26,009 bases of DNA from Sulfurivermis sp041678005 (GTDB lineage: Bacteria > Pseudomonadota > Gammaproteobacteria > Thiohalomonadales > Thiohalomonadaceae), in the NCBI GenBank assembly GCA_041678005.1, contig JBAYOW010000031.1, positions 1 to 26,009 on the forward strand. Direction: 5' to 3'. This document shows, piece after piece, positions 1-6,272 of the stretch; the first letter of the stretch is position 1, and every line of letters starts with the position of its first letter. The notes beneath the pieces are model-generated. The model saw only the letters and a list, made by a program, of their open reading frames with translations. It was not told the origin of the DNA and searched no databases. Both the position numbers and the translations under genes were made by a program.

Positions 1-66
1 ATGATTATTATTAGATCCCCCAGGAAACAGCCTGACAAGGCGTATTATTAAAGGATTTGCATGGTT

Positions 67-83
67 TATAATACTGTATTATA
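67..83. repeat. Perfect 17-bp AT-rich palindrome
   Basis: Two 8-bp arms, TATAATAC and GTATTATA, flank a single central T. It lies in an AT-rich stretch of 173 bases downstream of the 115-aa secreted protein gene, where I see no gene. The arms also look like a -10 box on each strand, so it could be an operator or a promoter remnant for something to the left of the window. No function can be assigned from sequence alone. Confidence 0.4.
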
Positions 84-173
84 CAATGAAATCATGGGCT
101 TAGCTATATTTCAGGGGCGACTAGTTAATTTGTTGTTGTAAAACGATAGGCAACCTTCGGCGCAAAACGCCAT

Positions 174-521
174 TCAGTGCCTGCGACCCCCGCTGCCGCT
201 CCGGCCATGGCCACCGCCCTGGCGCCCCTGCATTCCATCTTGCCCATTGCGGGTTCCATAGCCCTGCCCGTAGCCACTGCGGGTGTTGCGCTTTTCTGCC
301 CGTTCGCGTTTAGGGATGACCGGTTCGGATGCCGGATCTCGTTCTACCGGCGAATCGCCTTCCATCCTGCTACGCATCTGTCTGCGGTAGGCTTCGTATT
401 CCTCGACGCTCATGGATTGCAGTTGCTGCGGGTCGGGAATCATGAGCTCCTGCGCCCATGCGCCGGATGCGATCAATCCCAGCCAGAGCGCAAGCGCAAC
501 AGTCAATCCTGAAGTGTTCAT
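174..521 (-). CDS. Small secreted protein with one 19-residue unit and Gly/Arg-rich tail
   Basis: This is a 115-aa protein that I do not recognise as a named family. Residues 1-23 form a signal peptide (short polar start, hydrophobic core, AWA before the likely cleavage site), so it should be exported. Residues 37-55 (MSVEEYEAYRRQMRSRMEG) match the 19-residue repeat unit of the neighbouring 154-aa protein at about 10 of 19 positions, with the same length and ends. Residues 56-80 are charged and 81-115 are rich in Gly, Arg, Gln and Ser, ending in GGRRH. The ATG is preceded by an AGGAG ribosome site (531-535) at good spacing. It lies 85 bases downstream of the 154-aa gene on the same strand, so the two may be cotranscribed and look paralogous. 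A role in the cell envelope is only inferred. Confidence 0.75.
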   Translation of the reverse strand: MNTSGLTVALALWLGLIASGAWAQELMIPDPQQLQSMSVEEYEAYRRQMRSRMEGDSPVERDPASEPVIPKRERAEKRNTRSGYGQGYGTRNGQDGMQGRQGGGHGRSGSGGRRH

Positions 522-555
522 CTGCAGATACTCCTGAAATCTATAGCCGCACAGC

Positions 556-586
556 CACGGGGATTGTAAAAATGGCGATCCCCGTG
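556..586. repeat. Perfect 9-bp inverted repeat between the two secreted-protein genes
   Basis: The arms CACGGGGAT and ATCCCCGTG flank a 13-base loop in the 85-base gap between the 154-aa and 115-aa genes. In the direction of transcription (minus strand) the stem is not followed by a T-run, so it is a poor intrinsic terminator. It could be an mRNA-stabilising or processing hairpin that sets the relative expression of the two genes. Confidence 0.5.
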
Positions 587-606
587 ACCGGCGGTTTTAC
601 CTAAAG

Positions 607-1071
607 TTAACGCCCCCTGCCACGACCGCCGCCCATGCCGCCACCTTGCTTGCCGCCCCCCATGCTACTGTCACCGCCGCCACCGCTGCGACCGTACTGG
701 CCACCCGTGCCGGAGCCGTCACGCGCCATGGTGCCTTGTCCCTGATTCCGTCCGTTGCGGCTGCTCCCATGGGCTTCGTCGCGCTGTTCCGGAGTCATGC
801 CGGACATCTCGGACTGACGCTGGGAACGATATGCTTCGCGTTCCTGCTGAGTCATGCCGGACATCTCGGACTGACGCTGGGAACGATAGGCTTCGCGTTC
901 CTGCTGAGTCATGCCCGACATCTCGGCCTGGCGTTGGGAACGATAGGCTTCACGTTCCTGCTGGGTCATGGTGGATGGATCTACCGTGGCCGCATCATCC
1001 GCAAAAACCGGCGTTGTCGCTACCAAACCGAAAACCAGTGCTGCATTGTAAAGAATTTTTGCATTTTTCAT
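607..1071 (-). CDS. Secreted protein with three 19-residue tandem repeats and Gly-rich tail
   Basis: This 154-aa protein belongs to no named family that I recognise. Residues 1-24 are a signal peptide ending ..TTPVFA before DDAAT. Residues 35-91 are three tandem copies of a 19-residue unit of the type MTQQEREAYRSQRQSEMSG, followed by a partial, diverged fourth (MTPEQRDEAH). The tail (about 105-154) is dominated by Gly with Arg, Ser, Gln and Met, ending GRGRGR. The units are polar and probably helical. MTPEQR recalls the LTxxQ motif of Spy/CpxP periplasmic chaperones, but this is a resemblance, not an assignment. An AAGGAG ribosome site (1080-1085) supports the ATG. It is divergent from an OmpR/EnvZ-like pair, which suggests control by that pair. 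It is probably followed by the 115-aa paralogue in one transcript. Confidence 0.8.
   Translation of the reverse strand: MKNAKILYNAALVFGLVATTPVFADDAATVDPSTMTQQEREAYRSQRQAEMSGMTQQEREAYRSQRQSEMSGMTQQEREAYRSQRQSEMSGMTPEQRDEAHGSSRNGRNQGQGTMARDGSGTGGQYGRSGGGGDSSMGGGKQGGGMGGGRGRGR
799..969 (-). repeat. Three tandem 57-bp coding repeats
   Basis: Units at 913-969, 856-912 and 799-855 each encode 19 residues in frame. The second and third differ at one base, while the first differs from the second at about six, so the latest duplication produced units two and three. The unit length is a multiple of three, so copy-number change keeps the reading frame. Confidence 0.9.
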
Positions 1072-1117
1072 CGTATTACTCCTTGTTGGGCTGATTGACT
1101 GACTTTGTATCGCACCA

Positions 1118-1138
1118 GGTCACATTCCTGATGTGACC
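1118..1138. promoter_or_regulatory. Perfect 8-bp inverted repeat, candidate operator
   Basis: GGTCACAT and ATGTGACC flank the 5-base spacer TCCTG. It lies 47 bases upstream of the ATG of the 154-aa secreted protein, in the divergent region shared with the response regulator. There is no T-run on either side, so a dimeric regulator site is more likely than a terminator. The half-sites are in the opposite orientation to a CRP site (TGTGA-N6-TCACA), so CRP is not supported. Confidence 0.45.
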
Positions 1139-1154
1139 ATAATGTGGGGTAGTA

Positions 1155-1205
1155 GTTACGGCGAGATTTCCAATCTGTTGCCGACTGTTACAGTGTGTTA
1201 CGGCG
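1155..1205. promoter_or_regulatory. Three phased GTTAC direct repeats, candidate OmpR-family binding site
   Basis: GTTACGGCG occurs at 1155-1163 and 1197-1205, with GTTACAGTG at 1187-1195. Start-to-start distances are 32, 10 and 42 bases, close to three, one and four turns of B-DNA. OmpR-family regulators usually bind as dimers to direct repeats about one turn apart. The cluster ends about 40 bases before the response-regulator ATG and lies 84 bases upstream of the divergent secreted-protein ATG. Binding by the adjacent regulator is inferred. Confidence 0.5.
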
Positions 1206-1208
1206 GAG

Positions 1209-1237
1209 TTCCGCGAAGTGGCACCGTCTTGTATAGT
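1209..1237 (+). promoter_or_regulatory. Possible sigma-70 promoter of the two-component operon
   Basis: A weak -35 (TTCCGC, 1209-1214) is separated by 17 bases from a good -10 (TATAGT, 1232-1237). Transcription would start at or next to the ATG at 1244. I see no convincing ribosome site before that ATG, so the message could be leaderless. Confidence 0.35.
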
Positions 1238-1243
1238 GAATCC

Positions 1244-1957
1244 ATGGGTGACGAGCATATTCTGGTGGTGGACGACGACGCTGGTCTGCGCGAACTACTG
1301 CAACGCTATCTTGAAGAGCAGGGCTACCGCGTCGATGCCGTGGCCGACGGTGCCGCCATGGAGCAGTTTCTGGCCGGGCAAAACACCGACCTGTTCATAC
1401 TCGACCTGATGCTCCCGGGTGAGGACGGGCTGGCGCTAGCGCGCAAGCTGAAGACGCGCGGCAGCCAGCCCATCATCATGCTGTCGGCGCGCGGCGAGGA
1501 TGTCGACCGGATCGTCGGCCTGGAAGTGGGTGCGGATGATTATCTTGCCAAGCCGTTCAACCCGCGCGAGCTGCTGGCGCGCGTGCGCGCTGTGTTACGG
1601 CGCAGATGCGGGAAAGGTGGCGTGCAAGAAGAGGTTGTGCGCAATGCTTTCCGCTTTGGCCCATTCAGTCTGGACGTGGATTCCCGTAGCCTGTCGCGTG
1701 CAGGTGCGGAAGTGCCACTTACAGCGGGCGAATTCAACCTGTTACGGATTTTTGTCGAACACCCGCACCGTGTGTTGAGCCGCGATGTCCTGATGGACAT
1801 GCTCAAGGGATACGAGCGCATGCCGTTCGACCGCAGCATCGACGTCAGGGTGACGCGGCTGCGCCGCAAAATCGAGGACGATCCGGCTGCGCCGGCGTAT
1901 ATACGCACAGTATGGGGTGAGGGCTATCTGTTCTCTCCCGAAAACCGGGCGGCTTGA
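1244..1957 (+). CDS. OmpR-family two-component response regulator
   Basis: This is a 237-aa DNA-binding response regulator. The receiver domain (about 3-118) has the acidic pair D10-D11, phospho-acceptor D54 in FILDLMLPGEDG, S81 and K103 in AKPFNPREL. The C-terminal winged-helix domain (about 140-233) carries the typical LTAGEFNLLRIF and RSIDVRVTRLRRKIEDDP segments. Receiver motifs such as VDRIVGLEVGADDY and KPFNPRELLARVRAVLRR are very like OmpR. The open frame extends upstream to 1133, but homology begins at the ATG at 1244. It overlaps the kinase gene (TGATG), the usual arrangement of a cognate pair. Targets are unknown; the divergent secreted proteins are the obvious candidates. The symbol ompR is not given because porin control cannot be shown. 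Confidence 0.93.
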   Translation: MGDEHILVVDDDAGLRELLQRYLEEQGYRVDAVADGAAMEQFLAGQNTDLFILDLMLPGEDGLALARKLKTRGSQPIIMLSARGEDVDRIVGLEVGADDYLAKPFNPRELLARVRAVLRRRCGKGGVQEEVVRNAFRFGPFSLDVDSRSLSRAGAEVPLTAGEFNLLRIFVEHPHRVLSRDVLMDMLKGYERMPFDRSIDVRVTRLRRKIEDDPAAPAYIRTVWGEGYLFSPENRAA

Positions 1958-3273
1958 TGTCGGTAGGAGGCGGACGTGACACGCTGTTCCGTTCAACTGC
2001 CGTCACGGTGGCGGTGGCGCTGATTGTTTTCCAGCTCGTTATGCTTGCCGCAGCCGCCTATTACATCATGCTGCCGATGGCGCGGCGCTCAGCGGACGAC
2101 CTCGCCGCGCTGATGGTACTGTCGGCGCAGACCTGGGTGGAATTGCCGCCCCAGACGCGTCCGGATTTCGAGCTCGAACTGGCCAAAAAACATAATCTAT
2201 GGCTGTTCGAAACCACCGCCGAATTGCCCGGCCATGACCGCTTCCTGCCCTACCTGTCGCTGCTGGAGGATGCGTTGGCGGCGCGCACCGGCGAAATCAC
2301 CAGCGCCAGGATCACGGAATGGGAAAAGACCTGGTTCTGGGTGGAAATCCACGCTGGTGGCACGCTGCTCCGCATCGGCTTTCCCAGCGAGCGCCTCGGC
2401 GCACAACCGCCGCTGGCGCTGCTGATGGTGCTGGTTGCAACCGTCATACTGACCCTGGTCACTGCAATCATTCTGGCACGGCGCATCACCCGCCCGCTGG
2501 AGCGGCTGTCCGTGGCGGCGGGGCATGTCGGCCATGGCAGCATGCCGGAAACCTTACCGGAAACCGGCCCCAAAGAACTGGCCAGCCTGGCGCGCGCCTT
2601 TAACCAGATGGCGCTGCAGGTGCACGAACTGCTCGCCAGCCGCACCACGCTGCTGGCGGGGAACTCGCACGACCTGCGCACCCCGCTGGCGCGCATACGT
2701 CTCGCAGTGGAAATGCTGCCTGCGGATGCCGACCAGAAATTGCTTGCCCGTCTACGCAACGATCTGGAGGAAATGAACCGCCTCATCGGAGAATTCATTG
2801 ATTTCAGCCGCGGGCTGGAAAATGATGCGCCGCAGACCATAGACCTGAGCCGGTTGCTGCATGAACTGGCGCATGACGCAACTGCCGGAGGGGCGCGCAT
2901 CGAATACCGGGTCGCGCCTCCCTGCGTCCGTACGCTCGGCTTGATGGCCTTACGGCGCATCCTGTCTAATCTGCTCGGTAATGCGCAGCGTTACGGTGCG
3001 GGGCAGCCGATCATCCTCGAACTGTCATGCAGTGCGGAAAACACCGTGTTCCGGGTGCTCGACCGCGGCCCCGGCATTCCAGCCGAAGAAGTAGAGAATG
3101 TATTCCATCCCTTCTATCGCCTGGAAACCTCGCGCAGCGCCGCTACCGGCGGCAGCGGGCTGGGGCTGGCCATCGCCCAACAACTGGCGGACGCCAACGG
3201 CTGGAAAATTGAACTGCTGCCACGTGAAGGCGGCGGCACGGAAGCACGTTTGAGCCTGGGTGGAATTGAGTAG
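1957..3273 (+). CDS. EnvZ-like sensor histidine kinase
   Basis: This is a 438-aa inner-membrane sensor kinase, partner of the upstream regulator. Membrane segments lie at about 14-37 and 152-175, enclosing a periplasmic sensor region of about 110 residues. A HAMP linker follows (about 176-229). The dimerisation/phosphoacceptor domain has H238 in NSHDLRTPLARIRLA, the EnvZ-type signature. The ATPase domain shows the N box (NLLGNAQRYG, N342), the G1 box DRGPGIP (D369) and the G2 box GGSGLGLAIAQQLA. The ATG overlaps the regulator stop by one base, and a TTG at 1954 is the alternative start. The stimulus is unknown. The gene ends convergently with the alcohol dehydrogenase gene, and the 172-base gap between them has no terminator that I can support. 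Confidence 0.93.
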   Translation: MSVGGGRDTLFRSTAVTVAVALIVFQLVMLAAAAYYIMLPMARRSADDLAALMVLSAQTWVELPPQTRPDFELELAKKHNLWLFETTAELPGHDRFLPYLSLLEDALAARTGEITSARITEWEKTWFWVEIHAGGTLLRIGFPSERLGAQPPLALLMVLVATVILTLVTAIILARRITRPLERLSVAAGHVGHGSMPETLPETGPKELASLARAFNQMALQVHELLASRTTLLAGNSHDLRTPLARIRLAVEMLPADADQKLLARLRNDLEEMNRLIGEFIDFSRGLENDAPQTIDLSRLLHELAHDATAGGARIEYRVAPPCVRTLGLMALRRILSNLLGNAQRYGAGQPIILELSCSAENTVFRVLDRGPGIPAEEVENVFHPFYRLETSRSAATGGSGLGLAIAQQLADANGWKIELLPREGGGTEARLSLGGIE

Positions 3274-3445
3274 GAAAAACACGGTTGTGCTCACCAGTCG
3301 TGGATCGACATCGCGTATTTCTTCGATGCCTCCAGTATTGCCCAATATCCACGGAAACAACGAGCAATACGCATTGAACCAGTATTCGGTTAATACAACG
3401 ATTAAACTCAATCAGATGAAAAGCGCATAACAAATAAAAGTAAAA

Positions 3446-4648
3446 TCACAGCCTCTGCTGCACCAGCAAGGCTATCTCCTCATCACTCAATAACACAGGA
3501 TTGCTCTTCATGCTGTTGTTACGTGAGGCAACAACGATAGCGGTAATATCATCTGGCGTAACACCGTAATGAGCCAGGCGAGGCATGGCAAATTGCTTGC
3601 TCCATGTAGTCAGCGTATCTACCAATGCCTGCTGTGCTTCCTCATCAGACAATCCAGGCATACCACTCAATAGGCGGCCTGCACTGGCATATTTAGCCAA
3701 TGCCGGCGAGTCTACATTTCTCTCGTGCAATGCCCTTATGTTAGTTGCAGCGGCCGCTGCAACCATAGTGCCGCAGGCCACACCATGTGGGATCGGAAAC
3801 AGAAAACCCAGTGGCTGTGCCAGTCCGTGCACCGAGCCCAGCCCTGCTTGTGCCAGAGTGATGCCAGATAGCATGGCGGCATAAGCCATGGCCGCGCGTC
3901 CGGCTTGTGCAGCGGCAGAATTTCCACCTTCGACTGCTGCCAGAAAGCCATTACTTACCGCTTCAAGACCACTCCATGCCAGGGCATCGGTAAATGGATT
4001 AGCGCGCAAAGAGACAAAGGATTCGAGCAGTTGAGTGCAGGCATCCATGCCTTGCGCGGCAAGCAGATGCGGTGGACACGAGCTCAGCATTTCAGGATCC
4101 ACCAGGGCGATTTTTGCCATCAATAGATCATGACGAAAGGATTTTTTGAAGCCATTAGCGCCATGTCGACTGAGCACTGCATTTTTGGTTGCTTCACTAC
4201 CCGTGCCTGCCGTGGTCGGTACAGCGATGAATGGCAAGGCTGGCCCCTGATAGGAGATGCCACGCCCGACATCTTCCAGATGATCGAGCACAGAATTACC
4301 ATGCGGCAATAGCCCGGCAATAGACTTCGCGGCATCTAATACACTGCCGCCGCCGATACCGACCACAACATCAATACCCTTGCCATGAAACTGCTCGACG
4401 GCAGCATCGATAATTTCCGGTGATGGTTCGCCATTGATGGTAACGCTGTCATAGTGGATTGAGTTTTGTTGTAACGCCTTACTCAGCTTGAGCCGGTGTG
4501 CGCTTTGATGGAACGAGCTGACGCCCGTGATAAACAAGACATGCTGTCCAAACTCGGCAATCAATTGTGGCAGCTCGTTAATGCGACCAGCACCAAAAAC
4601 AAGACGCGGCAATGAACTGATAGTGAAATTTGCTAACTGCATATTCAC
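3446..4648 (-). CDS. Iron-containing (group III) alcohol dehydrogenase
   Basis: This 400-aa NAD(P)-dependent dehydrogenase is of the iron-activated family. The nucleotide-binding half has GGGSVLDAAKSIA (99-111) and VPTTAGTGSEATKNAVL (143-159). The metal-binding half has GMDACTQLLES with D202, then H274 in VHGLAQPLG and H288 in PIPHG. Aligned to E. coli FucO-type enzymes (D, H, H, H), the second ligand position is Q206 instead of His. The physiological alcohol or aldehyde cannot be told from sequence. The frame begins at a GTG (4648); an ATG two codons later (4642) is equally possible and neither has a clear ribosome site. Only three bases separate it from the unknown 134-aa gene, so the two are probably coexpressed at the end of the lepA-acpS gene run. 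Confidence 0.9.
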   Translation of the reverse strand: MNMQLANFTISSLPRLVFGAGRINELPQLIAEFGQHVLFITGVSSFHQSAHRLKLSKALQQNSIHYDSVTINGEPSPEIIDAAVEQFHGKGIDVVVGIGGGSVLDAAKSIAGLLPHGNSVLDHLEDVGRGISYQGPALPFIAVPTTAGTGSEATKNAVLSRHGANGFKKSFRHDLLMAKIALVDPEMLSSCPPHLLAAQGMDACTQLLESFVSLRANPFTDALAWSGLEAVSNGFLAAVEGGNSAAAQAGRAAMAYAAMLSGITLAQAGLGSVHGLAQPLGFLFPIPHGVACGTMVAAAAATNIRALHERNVDSPALAKYASAGRLLSGMPGLSDEEAQQALVDTLTTWSKQFAMPRLAHYGVTPDDITAIVVASRNNSMKSNPVLLSDEEIALLVQQRL

Positions 4649-4651
4649 GGG

Positions 4652-5056
4652 TCAACCATAAGTATGACAAATGGGAAGATCGTCCGGATCTTCTGCCTGT
4701 TGAACGATCGCCTGCACCGTATCGCGCAACTCTTCCAGACTGATACAAGTCAGCAAACGCGCCATGAGTTCTGGAGCCAAGCGGATGGTGCAAGGTGAGC
4801 CGTCCCGCAGTTGCACGCGAACACCAGCTGCATATTTTTCTATACCACCTTCGCTACTCTCCTGCAGGGCCGCATCGTCCTGCAAGAGCCAGTCGTATAT
4901 TTCATCAATACGGTCGCACAGTTCATCTCTAAGATCTTCAGGAATAGAAACCAGCAAGCCATCGGCCTCAGACAAAGTGGTAGGGACATGTTCTGTCTGA
5001 AGAAAATCAACAAAACGTTGTCTTATTTCGTTATCAAAAAAGACGTAATCAAGCAT
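4652..5056 (-). CDS. Unknown 134-aa acidic protein
   Basis: I do not recognise this protein. It is soluble (no signal peptide or membrane segment), acidic, and appears alternately helical and stranded: MLDYVFFDNEI at the start, a charged helix near DLRDELCDRIDEIYDWLLQDD (about 43-63), then a probable beta stretch VRVQLRDGSPCTIRLAPE and a C-terminal helical part. There is an AGGAAGGA ribosome site just before the ATG. It sits between acpS (43 bases upstream) and the alcohol dehydrogenase (three bases downstream), all on one strand. Tight coupling to the dehydrogenase suggests a linked role, but nothing in the sequence shows which. Confidence 0.75.
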   Translation of the reverse strand: MLDYVFFDNEIRQRFVDFLQTEHVPTTLSEADGLLVSIPEDLRDELCDRIDEIYDWLLQDDAALQESSEGGIEKYAAGVRVQLRDGSPCTIRLAPELMARLLTCISLEELRDTVQAIVQQAEDPDDLPICHTYG

Positions 5057-5099
5057 AATCCTTCCTGTTTACAATAGCTGTTGTTAGAAGAATACAGGT

Positions 5100-5504
5100 T
5101 TATGCCTTACCGCTATAAGCCTGGTAACGACGCTGTAAAATAACATAGGCAATGGCATAGGACTGCTCATCGGCCAGACTTAGAAAGTGTGTGCCAATAT
5201 TCAATGTATCCAGCAACATCAGCGCGCGGCCGCTGAAATGTAGCATGGGCTTGCCTGCATCATCATGTCTTACACTTATATCATGCAGCGACAAGCCTTG
5301 CGAAAAACCTGTTCCCAGGGCCTTGGCTGCAGCCTCCTTGGCGGCAAAACGTTTGGCAAGAAAACGATCCTGATGTGCTGCGAGCTGAAACTCTTCCAAC
5401 TCAGAGGAAACCAGAACACGTCTAGCGAAGCGCTCGCCATGTCGCTGCAATGCACGCGCCATACGTGCAACCTCCACGATATCAGTGCCTATACCGTGGA
5501 TCAT
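5100..5504 (-). CDS. acpS: Holo-[acyl-carrier-protein] synthase
   Basis: This 134-aa enzyme transfers 4'-phosphopantetheine from coenzyme A to the serine of acyl carrier protein, which activates it for fatty acid synthesis. The family signatures are present: GIGTDIVEV with metal ligand D8, and RFAAKEAAAKALGTG with E57. The C-terminus ends in the usual SYAIAYVILQ strand. Length is close to the usual 125-130 residues. Its ATG overlaps the pdxJ stop (ATGA, 5501-5504), the conserved pdxJ-acpS coupling of gammaproteobacteria. Cytoplasmic. Confidence 0.97.
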   Translation of the reverse strand: MIHGIGTDIVEVARMARALQRHGERFARRVLVSSELEEFQLAAHQDRFLAKRFAAKEAAAKALGTGFSQGLSLHDISVRHDDAGKPMLHFSGRALMLLDTLNIGTHFLSLADEQSYAIAYVILQRRYQAYSGKA

Positions 5505-6268
5505 TTGCTGAGTTGGTTTATCAATGCCCGCTGACGCTCTTCCACCATCAGACGTTTCATCTCTGCCACTGCCTCATGCAAACCAGTAAACAGAGCTCGG
5601 GAGATAATGCCGTGACCGATATTGAGTTCATGAATAGCTGTCATGTGCACAATCGGCGCCACATTGTGATAGTGCAAGCCATGACCGGCATGAACATTCA
5701 GGCCTGCTTGGCTAGCTATATTCACTGCACGTTCAATACGCGCAAGTTCCGCACGAACAGGTTCATAGTCCTTGAGTTCGGCATAATGCCCAGTATGTAT
5801 TTCAATGCATGTAGCACCACAGGCCACGGCCGCTTCAACTTGATATGGTTCGGCATCTATAAACAAGGAAACACGAATTCCAGCATCAGCCAAACGTTGA
5901 CAGGCCTCGCGTATACGCTCTTTTTGGCCAGCAACATCAAGACCACCTTCAGTAGTCAGTTCTTCGCGTCGCTCAGGCACCAGACAGCAGTCGGCAGGTT
6001 TGATGTGTTCTGCAAAACTCAACATCTCATCAGTAACGGCCATTTCCAGATTCATGCGTGTATTTAATGTTTCAGCCAATATTTCTACATCACGCTCCTG
6101 GATATGTCGTCTATCTTCGCGCAAATGCAAGGTAATGCCATCAGCGCCCGCCTGCTCTGCAACCATAGCCGCCTGAATTGGGCTTGGATAACGGCTATAG
6201 CGTTGCTGCCGTAAAGTAGCAACATGATCGATGTTCAGGCCAAGCAAAATTTCAGATCCTGGATGCAT
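5501..6268 (-). CDS. pdxJ: Pyridoxine 5'-phosphate synthase
   Basis: This 255-aa enzyme condenses 3-amino-2-oxopropyl phosphate with 1-deoxyxylulose 5-phosphate to form pyridoxine 5'-phosphate (vitamin B6). It shows the family segments LGLNIDHVATLRQQR (10-24), ADGITLHLREDRRHI (with the catalytic His region near 48), MNLEMA (E75), the LVPERREELTTEGGLDV phosphate loop, and HAGHGLHYHN. The open frame continues to 6361, but the ATG at 6268 starts the homologous region and has a GAGGA ribosome site at good spacing. It begins four bases after the recO stop and overlaps acpS. Confidence 0.97.
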   Translation of the reverse strand: MHPGSEILLGLNIDHVATLRQQRYSRYPSPIQAAMVAEQAGADGITLHLREDRRHIQERDVEILAETLNTRMNLEMAVTDEMLSFAEHIKPADCCLVPERREELTTEGGLDVAGQKERIREACQRLADAGIRVSLFIDAEPYQVEAAVACGATCIEIHTGHYAELKDYEPVRAELARIERAVNIASQAGLNVHAGHGLHYHNVAPIVHMTAIHELNIGHGIISRALFTGLHEAVAEMKRLMVEERQRALINQLSK

Positions 6269-6272
6269 GATT

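Noticed and set aside
150..173. Small GGCG/CGCC hairpin after the 115-aa gene
   Set aside because: The stem is only 4 bp and no T-run follows directly on the minus strand, so it cannot be supported as a terminator.
556..586. Intrinsic terminator between the secreted-protein genes
   Set aside because: No T-run follows the stem on either strand; kept only as an inverted repeat.
799..969. Direct repeats that might be a CRISPR array
   Set aside because: The units are contiguous without spacers and encode in-frame protein repeats.
1118..1138. CRP binding site
   Set aside because: The half-sites are in the reverse orientation to the CRP consensus.
2250..2960. 236-codon minus-strand frame opposite the sensor kinase
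   Set aside because: It is antisense to a gene with all kinase motifs, is Ser/Arg-rich as expected for a GC-rich shadow, and has no family signature.
3274..3445. Minus-strand frame in the kinase-dehydrogenase gap that looks partly protein-like
   Set aside because: It runs into the antisense of the kinase end, has no ribosome site and no motif that I recognise. It could be a gene remnant, but I cannot support that.
5450..6067. 205-codon plus-strand frame over pdxJ
   Set aside because: It is antisense to a clear pdxJ and has no recognisable motif.
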